Below, one piece after another: positions 8,243-16,184 of a DNA stretch of 64,000 nt (position 1 is its first letter; each line of letters starts with the position of its first letter). Where the stretch lies: assembly GCF_012911565.1 (NCBI RefSeq), contig NZ_JAAMPU010000106.1, positions 62,001 through 126,000 of the forward strand, given 5' to 3'. The translations under genes and the position numbers were made by a program. The notes under the pieces were generated by a model. That model did not search any database and was not told the origin of the DNA. It saw only the letters and a program-made list of their open reading frames with translations. The stretch comes from Flavobacterium silvaticum. GTDB taxonomy: Bacteria; Bacteroidota; Bacteroidia; Flavobacteriales; Flavobacteriaceae.

Positions 8243-8780
8243 CCTGGTGCTGTTGTTTTTTTGCAGTTGTTCCGATGAGGGAAAGCCGCAATTCTACAAT
8301 ATAGATTCAACTACCATTAGCGAAGAACACGGAATCCTGTATGCCAAAGGAAAAGGATTGAATGGTGTCGTATTCCAACTGACAAAAAATGGCGATACCA
8401 TCTTCCGGAGCCAATACAAAAAAGGCCTGCCCGACGGACTCTGGAAAAACTGGTTTGAAAACGGCAAGCTTCACGAAATGCGATGGTTTTCAAACGGATC
8501 AAAGACTGGTGATTATACCGTCTATTGGGAAAACGGAACCAAAAAGCAGCAATGCCATTTTGAAAAAGGAGAATATGACGGATCCTACAGCGAGTGGAAT
8601 TCGAATGGAAAACTTATACGGCAGATGCACTACAAAAACGGCTACGAAAAAGGCTCCCAGAAATTATTTTACGACAATGGGAGCATCCGTGCGAACTATG
8701 TAGTGATCGATGGACGTCGTTACGGACTTTTAGGAACTAAAAATTGCGTCAATGCGAGCGACAGTATTTTTAAGAAGTAG
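8214..8780 (+). CDS. YwqK-type MORN-repeat lipoprotein
   Basis: The frame is open well upstream, but the start is placed at ATG 8214 because it opens a lipoprotein signal, MAFRALSAISLVLLFFCSC, and everything before it reads as out-of-frame YHYH sequence. The 188-residue product has repeated units such as GLWKNWFENGKLHEMRWF, TVYWENGTKKQQCHFEKG, SEWNSNGKLIRQMHYKNG and KLFYDNGSIRANYVV. These are MORN-2/YwqK repeats, often annotated as antitoxin-like although no toxin partner is present here. The start overlaps the YHYH gene by 29 bases and the end overlaps the SCO gene by 29 bases. Confidence 0.8.
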   Translation: MAFRALSAISLVLLFFCSCSDEGKPQFYNIDSTTISEEHGILYAKGKGLNGVVFQLTKNGDTIFRSQYKKGLPDGLWKNWFENGKLHEMRWFSNGSKTGDYTVYWENGTKKQQCHFEKGEYDGSYSEWNSNGKLIRQMHYKNGYEKGSQKLFYDNGSIRANYVVIDGRRYGLLGTKNCVNASDSIFKK

Positions 8781-9399
8781 CGTGTTTCTGTTGTTGCTGA
8801 TTTCATGTCAGCAGCAAAAAACGCAACCTATTCCGTTTTATGATTCAGCTGATTTTACACCTTTGTTTCTTACGCAAAGCCAGGCCGATAATTCCATCAG
8901 ACACAAAATTTCATCCTTTTCCTTAACGGACGAAAATGGAAAACCGTTCACCAATTCAAGCATTTCCGGAAAAATCTATGTAGCCGATTTCATCTTTACA
9001 TCGTGCGGAAGTATCTGTCCAAAAATGACAGACCAGATGAAATTAGTTGGGACAGCATTTGAAAAAGATACTTCCGTGGCAATAGTTTCCTACAGCGTGA
9101 CACCTTGGATCGATACACCAGAAATACTACGTAATTACAAACACACAAAAGGAATCACAAAACCGGACTGGCATTTTGTGACCGGAAACAAAGCTGAAAT
9201 TTACGACTTGGCAAGGCGCGGTTATTTTGCCGAGGAAAAATTAGGTTTCAGTAAAAACAGTTCCGAATTCCTGCATACGGAGCATTTTATCCTGGTTGAT
9301 GCGAAAGGAAGAATCCGTGGGATTTACAACGGAACGCTCGCGCTTGAAGCCAAACAGCTAATTGACGACATCCAGGAATTGAAAAAGGAGGTGAAATAG
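8752..9399 (+). CDS. SCO1/SenC copper-chaperone lipoprotein
   Basis: A 215-residue thioredoxin-fold lipoprotein (lipid Cys at residue 19 in LLLISCQQQ). The copper site is complete: CGSICP with Cys85 and Cys89, and the distal His in FLHTEHFILVD (His175 or His178). SCO proteins deliver copper to, or reduce, the CuA site of cytochrome oxidase, or act as envelope thiol reductases. It closes the YHYH/YwqK/SCO set and is probably translated by coupling. No oxidase subunit genes lie in the window. Confidence 0.87.
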   Translation: MRATVFLRSSVFLLLLISCQQQKTQPIPFYDSADFTPLFLTQSQADNSIRHKISSFSLTDENGKPFTNSSISGKIYVADFIFTSCGSICPKMTDQMKLVGTAFEKDTSVAIVSYSVTPWIDTPEILRNYKHTKGITKPDWHFVTGNKAEIYDLARRGYFAEEKLGFSKNSSEFLHTEHFILVDAKGRIRGIYNGTLALEAKQLIDDIQELKKEVK

Positions 9400-9464
9400 A
9401 TTTAATATTTTATTGCGCTCTGTCCCATACAGCTCTGCCGTGCCTCGGCTGTTAAAATCCGCAC

Positions 9465-9479
9465 GCGTAATTCTTACGC
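9465..9479 (+). terminator. possible weak terminator
   Basis: GCGTAA and TTACGC with a three-base loop, followed by ATTTTT, 65 bases after the SCO stop. The stem is short, so confidence is low. Confidence 0.35.
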
Positions 9480-9513
9480 ATTTTTGTATCGGCATTACGT
9501 GATTTTGTATCAG

Positions 9514-9542
9514 GTTCAGGACAGTTCCTAACTCTAATTTTG
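9514..9542 (+). promoter_or_regulatory. promoter of the SDR gene
   Basis: TTTG (9514-9517), a 17-base spacer and TAATTTTG (9535-9542), 26 bases before the ATG at 9569. Confidence 0.55.
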
Positions 9543-9568
9543 TCCTGTAATCTTAAACAAGATAAATC

Positions 9569-10390
9569 ATGTCAAAAACAATTTTTATAACAGGAGCATC
9601 AAGAGGTTTTGGAAAACTATGGGCCGAAGCCTTTTTAAAACGGGGCGATAAAGTAGCAGCAACCGCACGTAATTTGTCTGACCTTGACGATTTGGTCAAA
9701 ACGTATGGTCCGAACATTCTCCCAATCCAACTTGATGTAAACAATAGAGCCGACAGTTTCGCAGCCATCCAAAAAGCTGCAGCGTATTTCGGTACTATTG
9801 ATGTCGTGATAAACAATGCCGGTTTCGGTTTGTTCGGAACGATCGAAGAAACGACTGAAGCAGAAGCCAGGGCACAATTCGAAACAAATGTCTTCGGCCT
9901 TTTATGGGTGACACAGGCGATACTTCCGGTCTTCCGCAAACAAGGCCACGGCCACATCGTACAGGTTTCAAGTATTTTGGGAATCGTAACTTTGCCCTTG
10001 CTTGGAATTTACAATGCATCGAAGTTTGCAGTCGAAGGTATCAGCGAAACCTTACAACAGGAAGTCAGTCAATTCGGGATAAAAGTTTCAATGATCGAAC
10101 CGAACGGGTTCAGTACCGATTGGGCGGGCCCGAGTTCGAACCACACACAACACATGCCTGAATACGATGCCGTCCGTAGTGCTTTTAACGAAGCCAATGC
10201 ACAGGAAGGTGTGTTTGGGGATCCGAACGCAACATCTGAAGCCGTACTCAAACTCATCGATGCGGAAAATCCGCCGTTACGCCTTTTCCTTGGCAAACAC
10301 ACGCTGCCATGGGCGACTCAGGTGTATGAGGAAAGGCTCGATACCTGGAAGCAATGGAATGAGGTTTCGGTTGCAGCCCACGGAGCTTAA
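9569..10390 (+). CDS. short-chain dehydrogenase/reductase
   Basis: A 273-residue classical SDR. It shows the TGASRGFG cofactor motif at the N-terminus, INNAG near residue 90, a catalytic Ser in QVSSILG and the YNASK active-site Tyr/Lys, so it is an NAD(P)-dependent oxidoreductase of unknown substrate. The ARN after the second strand suggests NADP(H) preference. It ends in a strong terminator, and an AraC regulator begins 16 bases beyond the stem; a regulator next to a single SDR often controls it, but that is inference. Confidence 0.85.
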   Translation: MSKTIFITGASRGFGKLWAEAFLKRGDKVAATARNLSDLDDLVKTYGPNILPIQLDVNNRADSFAAIQKAAAYFGTIDVVINNAGFGLFGTIEETTEAEARAQFETNVFGLLWVTQAILPVFRKQGHGHIVQVSSILGIVTLPLLGIYNASKFAVEGISETLQQEVSQFGIKVSMIEPNGFSTDWAGPSSNHTQHMPEYDAVRSAFNEANAQEGVFGDPNATSEAVLKLIDAENPPLRLFLGKHTLPWATQVYEERLDTWKQWNEVSVAAHGA

Positions 10391-10404
10391 TTATCAGTAA
10401 TTTT

Positions 10405-10430
10405 ACGCAGCCGGCATGTGTCGGCTGCGT
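10405..10430 (+). terminator. intrinsic terminator
   Basis: Perfect 9-bp stem (ACGCAGCCG / CGGCTGCGT) with an 8-base loop, then TTTTTT. It ends the SDR transcript directly in front of the AraC gene. Confidence 0.88.
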
Positions 10431-10434
10431 TTTT

Positions 10435-10442
10435 TAATTTTG
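10435..10442 (+). promoter_or_regulatory. -7 box touching the AraC start
   Basis: TAATTTTG starts inside the T tract of the preceding terminator, and only three bases separate it from the ATG at 10446. If used, the mRNA would be leaderless. No -33 TTG is present at the right distance. Confidence 0.35.
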
Positions 10443-10445
10443 TGT

Positions 10446-11342
10446 ATGGAACATTTCAAAAGCATAAGCGAATTACACCGTGCCACCGGATTTCCGCCAC
10501 CCGAAAATCCGCTGATCAGCCTTGTATTATGTGAACGTCTTGAGGCTTGCAACGTGGTCGAAGGTTCATTTACCGGAGATTTTTATCTGATCATGTTCAA
10601 AAAGCTCAAGTCCGGAATCATTAGATATGGCCGGACCGAATACGATCATGAAAACGGCTCGATGCTGTTTGCAAAGCCAAGACAAATCATTACCATTGAA
10701 GATATCGAACTCGAAGAAAAAGGTTTCCTGATTTTCATCCATGAGGATTTCCTCAACGGACATGCATTACACAACGATATAAAAAAATACGGATTCTTTG
10801 ACTACGAAACCAACGAAGCATTGCATCTGTCGCCTGCAGAAGAAAAACTGATGTGGGAATTATATTTTAAGATTGAGCAAGAGTATTTAAACAATCAGGA
10901 TGAATACAGCCGTGAAATCATATTGACGCATATCGATTCGATATTGAAATATTCGCAGCGGTATTACAAAAGGCAGTTTTTGAACCGGACGGAAATTTCA
11001 GGAACTACGGTTTCGCGTTTCAACACCTTGTTGTCCCATTATTTCGAAAACGGATTCCTCAAAGAAAATGGGCTGCCGACCGTAAAATCTTTAGCAGAAA
11101 AGCTCAATACATCCACAAGATACCTCAGCGATTTATTACGGCAGGAAACCGGAAAAACAGCTATCGAACTGATACATATTTTTCTTGTTGGAGAAGCGAA
11201 GAACATGTTGCAGAACCGTGAGTATTCTGTGGCGGAAACGGCATATTCTTTAGGTTTTGAAAACCCGCCTTATTTTTCGAGGTTGTTCCGAAAGGAGACG
11301 GGGATGAGTCCGGTTGAATTTAGGAAGCAGTTTTTGAATTGA
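10446..11342 (+). CDS. AraC-family transcription regulator
   Basis: A 298-residue protein from ATG 10446 (MEHFKSISELHRATGFPPPENPL, an N-terminus typical of this regulator group). The N-terminal half is an effector/dimer domain. The C-terminal ~100 residues are a double helix-turn-helix: SLAEKLNTSTRYLSDLLRQETG and then VAETAYSLGFENPPYFSRLFRKETGMSP, the AraC signature. It lies directly after the SDR gene on the same strand but behind a terminator, so it likely has its own start signal. The SDR gene is the obvious candidate target. Confidence 0.87.
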   Translation: MEHFKSISELHRATGFPPPENPLISLVLCERLEACNVVEGSFTGDFYLIMFKKLKSGIIRYGRTEYDHENGSMLFAKPRQIITIEDIELEEKGFLIFIHEDFLNGHALHNDIKKYGFFDYETNEALHLSPAEEKLMWELYFKIEQEYLNNQDEYSREIILTHIDSILKYSQRYYKRQFLNRTEISGTTVSRFNTLLSHYFENGFLKENGLPTVKSLAEKLNTSTRYLSDLLRQETGKTAIELIHIFLVGEAKNMLQNREYSVAETAYSLGFENPPYFSRLFRKETGMSPVEFRKQFLN

Positions 11343-11363
11343 TTATAAATTCTGTGAAAAAAC

Positions 11364-11413
11364 CTCCCAGGATTATAAAACCCGGAAGGTTTATAAACCT
11401 GGAAGGTCTATGG
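11364..11413 (-). repeat. CCTGGAAGGT palindromic repeat, copy 1
   Basis: On the minus strand it reads TACCATAGACCTTCCAGGTT and continues with a second, degenerate ACCTTCC(G)GG half and a GGAGGTT end. It aligns over its whole length with the copy at 56906-56969. It sits between the convergent AraC and ferredoxin reductase-like genes, where it could also act as a terminator. Confidence 0.7.
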
Positions 11414-11467
11414 TAACGATTATTTTAATACGAAGGCAAAATAATTATCAACACGGGCCTTTGAAAA

Positions 11468-12520
11468 TCAATCAATAGATTTCACGACCGCTTTTTCGGC
11501 CTCTTTCCTACTTCCGTCAAATCCATCTACACCGGAAACCGTAGTGTATTTCAGTACATATTTTTTCCCCGGATTCATACGCTGATAGACCGATTGGCAC
11601 ATCAAAGTCGCTTCGTGATAGCCGCAAAGGATCAATTTCAATTTGCCCGGATAGGTGTTTACATCGCCAATAGCATAAATGCCCGGAATATTGGTTTGGT
11701 AATCAAGGGCATTGTTGACTTTGATGGCGTTCTTCTCGATTTCCAGACCCCAATTAGCGATTGGGCCGAGTTTAGGCGTGAGCCCAAACAAAGGAATCAG
11801 GTAATCTGTTTCGATACGGCGATGCGCTCCGTTTTCTTCAATATCAATGGCTTCGAGCTTTTCGGCTCCCTGCAATCCGACGACTTCTGCCGGAGTAATA
11901 AGTTTTATTTTGCCCTGATGCTTTAATTCCTGGGCTTTTTCTACAGAATCCAAGGCACCGCGGAATTCGTTCCGGCGATGGATCAAGGTAACTTCTGATG
12001 CTACATCAGATAAAAAGATGCTCCAGTCCAAAGCAGAATCCCCACCGCCGGCAATCACAACTTTTTTACCACGGTAGAGTTCAGGGTCTTTTATGAAGTA
12101 ATTCACGCCCTTGTCTTCATAGAATTCAATATCTTCTATGACTGGTTTGCGTGGTTCGAAACTTCCCAGACCACCGGCAATGGCAATGGCATGAGCGTGG
12201 TGTTGCGTGCCTTTATCTGTGGTGACAACAAACGTTCCGTCCTCGAGGGTTTCGATGGTTTCGGCACGTTCGCCCAACGTAAAACCGGGCTGGAACTGTT
12301 TGATTTGTTCCATATGGTTTTTGATCAAATCGCCGGCAAGCACTTCCGGAAAACCGGGAATGTCGAAGATTGGTTTCTTCGGATACAATTCCGTGAGCTG
12401 ACCGCCAATTTGCGGCAAGGCATCAATAATGTGGCATTTGAGTTTTAGCAAACCTGCTTCAAAAACGGCGAATAATCCGGTTGGGCCGGCGCCGATTATG
12501 AGGATATCTGTTTCAATCAT
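11468..12520 (-). CDS. thioredoxin-reductase-like ferredoxin/flavodoxin--NADP+ reductase
   Basis: A 350-residue two-domain flavoprotein. GAGPTG near residue 10 binds FAD, GGGDSALDW near residue 158 binds NAD(P), and GIYAIGDVN near residue 290 closes the FAD site. The CxxC redox pair of thioredoxin reductases is absent, and the extended C-terminus matches YumC-type ferredoxin-NADP+ reductases. It would transfer electrons between NADPH and ferredoxin or flavodoxin. The iron-sulfur genes nifU-like and mrp lie just upstream on the same strand, separated by a repeat element of about 165 bp. Confidence 0.85.
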   Translation of the reverse strand: MIETDILIIGAGPTGLFAVFEAGLLKLKCHIIDALPQIGGQLTELYPKKPIFDIPGFPEVLAGDLIKNHMEQIKQFQPGFTLGERAETIETLEDGTFVVTTDKGTQHHAHAIAIAGGLGSFEPRKPVIEDIEFYEDKGVNYFIKDPELYRGKKVVIAGGGDSALDWSIFLSDVASEVTLIHRRNEFRGALDSVEKAQELKHQGKIKLITPAEVVGLQGAEKLEAIDIEENGAHRRIETDYLIPLFGLTPKLGPIANWGLEIEKNAIKVNNALDYQTNIPGIYAIGDVNTYPGKLKLILCGYHEATLMCQSVYQRMNPGKKYVLKYTTVSGVDGFDGSRKEAEKAVVKSID

Positions 12521-12550
12521 TGGATTCGGGTGAATTATGAAAATGGGGTT

Positions 12551-12715
12551 GCGTGAGACACGAGGCTTTAGCCGAACTGGCGAAGCAGATGCGAGCGGCT
12601 ATCCTTTTGCGGCTGTAGCAAAGCGGAGGCCGTAAAAGATAGTAGCGGGCCAGCCCGACGACGGCCATACTGAAACTTCATGTCAATCGAAAAGTTCCCG
12701 GCCGGCGGCACGCCC
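12551..12715 (+). repeat. hairpin repeat family, type B copy 1 (full length)
   Basis: Begins GCGTGAGACACGAGGC, has the shared core GATGCGAGCGGCTATCC, a stem CTTTTGCGGC paired with GGCCGTAAAAG, then GCGGGCCAGCCCGACG, and ends GGCGGCACGCCC. Type B ends (GCGTGAG and GCCCGAC...ACGCCC) differ from type A ends (CTAGCCC and GGCTCC). It fills almost the whole gap between the ferredoxin reductase-like gene and the NifU-like gene. Confidence 0.7.
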
Positions 12716-12725
12716 AAAATTTTAT

Positions 12726-12965
12726 TTAATCGACATTGACGACAGTCTCTATTTGAGGCGCGTATTTTTTTATGGTGGTTTCCACACCTGCTTTTAGTGT
12801 CATCTGGTTGACGCTGCATGCGGTGCAAGCTCCCTGAAGGCGCACTTTTACGTGTTTGCCGTCTTCTACCGAAACGAGCGAAATATCGCCACCGTCACTA
12901 TTGAGGAACGGGCGGATTTCTTCGAGCGCCTTTTCGATATTCTGGTTTAATTCTGAATTGTTCAT
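12726..12965 (-). CDS. NifU-like (Nfu-type) iron-sulfur scaffold domain protein
   Basis: A 79-residue protein that is only the Nfu domain. The cluster-binding CxxC is in GACTACSVNQMTLKAGVE, and NSDGGDISLVSV is the typical N-terminal part of the domain. Nfu proteins carry and deliver Fe-S clusters. It follows mrp on the same strand with a 147-base AT-rich gap. That mrp lacks its own CxxC (see that entry) makes a joint role attractive, as inference. Confidence 0.88.
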   Translation of the reverse strand: MNNSELNQNIEKALEEIRPFLNSDGGDISLVSVEDGKHVKVRLQGACTACSVNQMTLKAGVETTIKKYAPQIETVVNVD

Positions 12966-13112
12966 ATTTCAATTTGAAAATGTGGGAATTTGTAAATTTG
13001 ATAATGCTTCTGCCTCAAAGTAACAATCCTCACTTGTTGAAACTAACTATTATTCACTACTTGAAATTTCGGCAAATCTGATCATTTTCCAATTTCCAAA
13101 TTATCAAATTAT

Positions 13113-14249
13113 CTAATTCTTTTTTACCGCTGAACATCCGGCCATTGTCGTGATTTTGACAGCTTCGGTCGGAGGCAGGTTTTCATTTCTGTTGACGGTT
13201 TCCTGGACCACGTTTCTTGTGATTTCCTCGAATACAGATTCTATGGCAGATGCTGTCTGAAGCGCAGCAGGACGACCGTAATCTCCAGCTTCACGGATTG
13301 ATTGTACCAACGGAACTTCTCCAAGGAAAGGCACACCCAAATCTTCAGCTAAATGTTGTGCTCCGGCCTGTCCGAAGATATAATATTTGTTATCCGGAAG
13401 CTCTTCCGGGGTGAAATAGGCCATGTTTTCGATAATTCCCAAAACCGGTACTTTGATCGCATCGCTCTGGAACATACCGACTCCTTTTTTGGCATCGGCG
13501 AGTGCTACGGCCTGAGGCGTACTGACCACGACTGCTCCGGTGATTGGCAAAGCCTGGACAATTGACAAGTGAATATCGCCCGTTCCCGGCGGCAAATCGA
13601 GCAACAGGAAATCGAGCTCGCCCCAATCGGCGTCGAAAATCATCTGGTTCAACGCTTTTGCAGCCATAGGTCCACGCCAGATAACGGCTTGGCTTGGAGC
13701 CGTGAAGAATCCGATGGAAAGCATTTTGATCCCGTAAGATTCTATCGGTTTCATTTTGGATTTTCCGTCGACGGTAATCGAAATGGGCTTTTCCATTTCC
13801 ACATCGAACATGATTGGCATGGACGGCCCGTAGATATCGGCATCGAGAATCCCGACGCGAAAGCCCATACCGGCCAACGTTACCGCCAGGTTCGCCGTGA
13901 CCGTAGATTTCCCAACGCCGCCTTTGCCCGAAGCAACTGCGATGATGTTCGAAATTCCCGGAATCGATTTTCCTTTTATGGTATTTTCGGCCTCTTTTTC
14001 AGGAACTTCAACTTTTGTGTTGACCTTAACTTTGGCCTCGGGAAAGTTTTCCTGGATCAGTCTTTTGATGTCGTCTTCGGCTCGTTTGCGGATGTGCATG
14101 GCCGGAGTCGCCAGTACGAGATCAATCACTACTTCGTCGCCAAAAGTCAGGACGTTTTTAACGGCACCGCTTTCGACCATATTCTGTCCCTCGCCGGCAA
14201 TGGAAATGGTTTCCAGGGTTTTGAGGATTTCTTTTCTGTCTAATTTCAT
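13113..14249 (-). CDS. Mrp/ApbC-type P-loop ATPase with N-terminal MIP18 domain
   Basis: Start at 14249 (MKLDRKEILKTLETI); 14 extra residues to 14291 do not resemble the family. Residues ~1-90 are a MIP18/DUF59 domain (VKNVLTFGDEVVIDLVLATPAM). The ATPase has the deviant Walker A SGKGGVGKST, LDADIYGPSMP and DLPPGTGDIHL. Mrp proteins act as Fe-S cluster carriers. The usual CxxC after ENMAYF is absent here (the stretch reads TPEELPDNKYYIF), and the only Cys near the C-terminus is in MAGCSAV. I recall this loss as common in Bacteroidota Mrp. It is upstream of the Nfu-type gene on the same strand. Confidence 0.88.
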   Translation of the reverse strand: MKLDRKEILKTLETISIAGEGQNMVESGAVKNVLTFGDEVVIDLVLATPAMHIRKRAEDDIKRLIQENFPEAKVKVNTKVEVPEKEAENTIKGKSIPGISNIIAVASGKGGVGKSTVTANLAVTLAGMGFRVGILDADIYGPSMPIMFDVEMEKPISITVDGKSKMKPIESYGIKMLSIGFFTAPSQAVIWRGPMAAKALNQMIFDADWGELDFLLLDLPPGTGDIHLSIVQALPITGAVVVSTPQAVALADAKKGVGMFQSDAIKVPVLGIIENMAYFTPEELPDNKYYIFGQAGAQHLAEDLGVPFLGEVPLVQSIREAGDYGRPAALQTASAIESVFEEITRNVVQETVNRNENLPPTEAVKITTMAGCSAVKKN

Positions 14250-14472
14250 GGTATCAAAACAGCCTTTATTAAGACTGATTACAGATTGCAAAGATAGGGA
14301 TTATAAGTATTTAAAAACTATCGGCCCAATGCAAAAATTACAGCCTGATTGGATTTACGCAACACATATCCGGCAATCGTTTATCCCTGATTTCAGGTAA
14401 TTTATCATTTCACAAACGCACCCGATTTAAAAAGTAGTATCTTAGATATACTAATCAAAAACAAAATCTCAC

Positions 14473-15120
14473 ATGAAAAAAGTTTTCCTTACCGTCATTC
14501 TGGCGTTTGCCGGATTGGCTTCACAGGCCCAGGACAAAGGCATGAAATTCGGCGTCAAGCTTGGGCCGAATTTTTCAACACTCACAGGCGATGCCGATGA
14601 TGCCAGTGTACGTGTCGGCTTCCACGGAGGTGTATTCGCAGAATTCATGATCACCGATGCTATCGGTATCCAACCCGAAGTCTTATTTTCAATGCAGGGA
14701 GCGAATAGTGATTACGAAGCTTACTTTGGCAATATTTTCGACGATGTGGAAGGTTGGGACAAAATAAAGCTCAACTACATCAACGTGCCCATAATGGTCA
14801 ATTATCATTTTGCCGCCGTTAAAGGTTTAAGTGCCGGAATCGGGCCTCAGGTAGGTTTCCTGATGAGCGCGAAAGAAGAAGGAACCGGTTATGATGCCGA
14901 ATCCGGAAATTATTACAACTACGATACAGACGTCAAAGATTATTACAAATCCATAGATGTAGCCATTTGCGCAGGCGCACAATATGAATTTTCGTTCGGC
15001 CTAATCGCATCGGTACGCGGAAATTTAGGCTTGCTCAACATTGCGGATTATCCTGGTTCGGGAAGCTATAAATTGCACAACAACGTCATCCAGATTTCAG
15101 CCGCTTACTCGTTCTTATAA
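14473..15120 (+). CDS. outer-membrane beta-barrel protein (PorT/OMP_b-brl family)
   Basis: A 215-residue protein with a signal peptide (MKKVFLTVILAFAGLASQAQ). The mature part begins MKFGVKLGPNFSTLTG, has alternating aromatic strands (GFHGGVFAEFMI, IQPEVLFSMQGA, INVPIMVNYHF, LSAGIGPQVGFLM, IQISAAYSFL) and ends in a terminal Phe/Leu, the pattern of small Bacteroidota 8-stranded barrels. The specific function is unknown. It is monocistronic, with a GC-rich terminator 20 bases downstream. Confidence 0.82.
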   Translation: MKKVFLTVILAFAGLASQAQDKGMKFGVKLGPNFSTLTGDADDASVRVGFHGGVFAEFMITDAIGIQPEVLFSMQGANSDYEAYFGNIFDDVEGWDKIKLNYINVPIMVNYHFAAVKGLSAGIGPQVGFLMSAKEEGTGYDAESGNYYNYDTDVKDYYKSIDVAICAGAQYEFSFGLIASVRGNLGLLNIADYPGSGSYKLHNNVIQISAAYSFL

Positions 15121-15139
15121 CATTTCCTAAAGTCAGTAT

Positions 15140-15174
15140 GGCGCGCCGCAAGCTAACAAAACTTGCGGCGCGCC
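15140..15174 (+). terminator. intrinsic terminator, very GC-rich
   Basis: Perfect 13-bp stem (GGCGCGCCGCAAG / CTTGCGGCGCGCC) with a 9-base loop, followed by TTGTTTT. It ends the barrel-protein gene and directly abuts a hairpin-repeat copy. Confidence 0.88.
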
Positions 15175-15185
15175 TTGTTTTGTAA

Positions 15186-15259
15186 AGCTTCCGTCCTGCT
15201 GCCCGCTTCTATCTTTTGTGCCGGGCCCAAAAGGATAGCCGCTCGTATCAGTCGCGCGG
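15186..15259 (-). repeat. hairpin repeat family, type A copy 2
   Basis: Plus-strand reading: AGCTTCCGTCCTGCTGCCCG, then CTTTTGTGCC paired with GGCCCAAAAG, then GATAGCCGCTCGTATCAG. It is the reverse-complement orientation of the 43658 copy. It lies 17 bases from the stop of the hydrolase gene. Confidence 0.65.
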
Positions 15260-15275
15260 ACTTCACGCCGATACC

Positions 15276-16184
15276 TCAAAAAAACCGGTCGCTGTCTTTG
15301 CGCTTTGGAAATTCCGATTTGAAAAAGTGCAGTACCTTTTTATTGAATTCGGTAGCGTGTGTGACCAAAGTCGCGTGCCCTGAATTTGGTACGATCCACA
15401 ACTGGGCATTGGGTAAATTCTCAAAGATAGCTGTGGTATGGGCCACCGAAATCATATCGTGATCGCCGCCGATGACCAAAGCCGGCGTTTGTATTTTGTG
15501 TAAATCTTGAGTAGAAATATGTGGGTTTTCGGCCATCAGTTTCTGGAGTTTATACGACAGGGAATCGGCCGGTGATTTTGGCTCTGCCGACTTCATCTTT
15601 TTTGAAATCGATAAAAATCCTGCGTTCATATTTTCCCATTCGTTTCCATAAAAAGCAGCTTTATCCGGAAATGTGTTGGCGCCCGTAATCGCTATTTTCT
15701 TTACGGTTTCCGGATGTCGTCCGGCAAGCAACAGCGCATCGATTCCACCATCGCTCCATCCTACTACATTCGCCGGTCCGGCCTTCATCTGCTTCAATAA
15801 ATCGGCAAAATCGTCGGCCATCATTTCATAACTGAGCGAATCTTTCTTATCGATGGATTTTCCCTGTGAACGGCTGTCGACCGCGATCACTTTGTAGTAT
15901 TTTGAAAACTCGGCAATCTGGTAAATGAAATTGTTGATACTGCCGCCGTTTCCATGTATGAGCAAAAGCGGCTCGCCACTTCCGTAAGTCTCTACATACA
16001 TTTTTATGCCCCGTACCTTATAGAATTTTCCAGCTTTGTCGTCTTTGCCGAAAGTTGTCGTCTTCAAATCGGCATCGAATGATTTTACAAAATCTTTTTC
16101 TTCAGGATTTGTTTGTGATTCGGCAGATGGCTTTTGCGAACAACCAATCAGCATCAGCAATAAGATACAGCTTACCTTTTTCAT
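15276..16184 (-). CDS. alpha/beta-hydrolase lipoprotein
   Basis: Start at 16184, which forms an ATGA overlap with the stop of the preceding gene and opens a lipoprotein signal (MKKVSCILLLMLIGC). The next in-frame start upstream (16211) would bury that signal. The 302-residue product is an alpha/beta hydrolase: LLIHGNGG oxyanion region, nucleophile elbow VVGWSDGG, acid in VIGGDHD and His in PNSGHATL. It resembles soluble esterases and lactonases but is membrane-anchored. Substrate unknown. It is the last gene of a minus-strand operon with the alkyltransferase-like, LysE and probably trmB genes. Confidence 0.83.
   Translation of the reverse strand: MKKVSCILLLMLIGCSQKPSAESQTNPEEKDFVKSFDADLKTTTFGKDDKAGKFYKVRGIKMYVETYGSGEPLLLIHGNGGSINNFIYQIAEFSKYYKVIAVDSRSQGKSIDKKDSLSYEMMADDFADLLKQMKAGPANVVGWSDGGIDALLLAGRHPETVKKIAITGANTFPDKAAFYGNEWENMNAGFLSISKKMKSAEPKSPADSLSYKLQKLMAENPHISTQDLHKIQTPALVIGGDHDMISVAHTTAIFENLPNAQLWIVPNSGHATLVTHATEFNKKVLHFFKSEFPKRKDSDRFF

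Noticed and set aside
8214..8780. YwqK protein as an antitoxin
   Set aside because: It is a lipoprotein without any toxin-like neighbour, so the database label does not fit here.
13569..14243. 224-codon plus-strand ORF
   Set aside because: Lies antisense to mrp and has arginine- and histidine-rich shadow composition.
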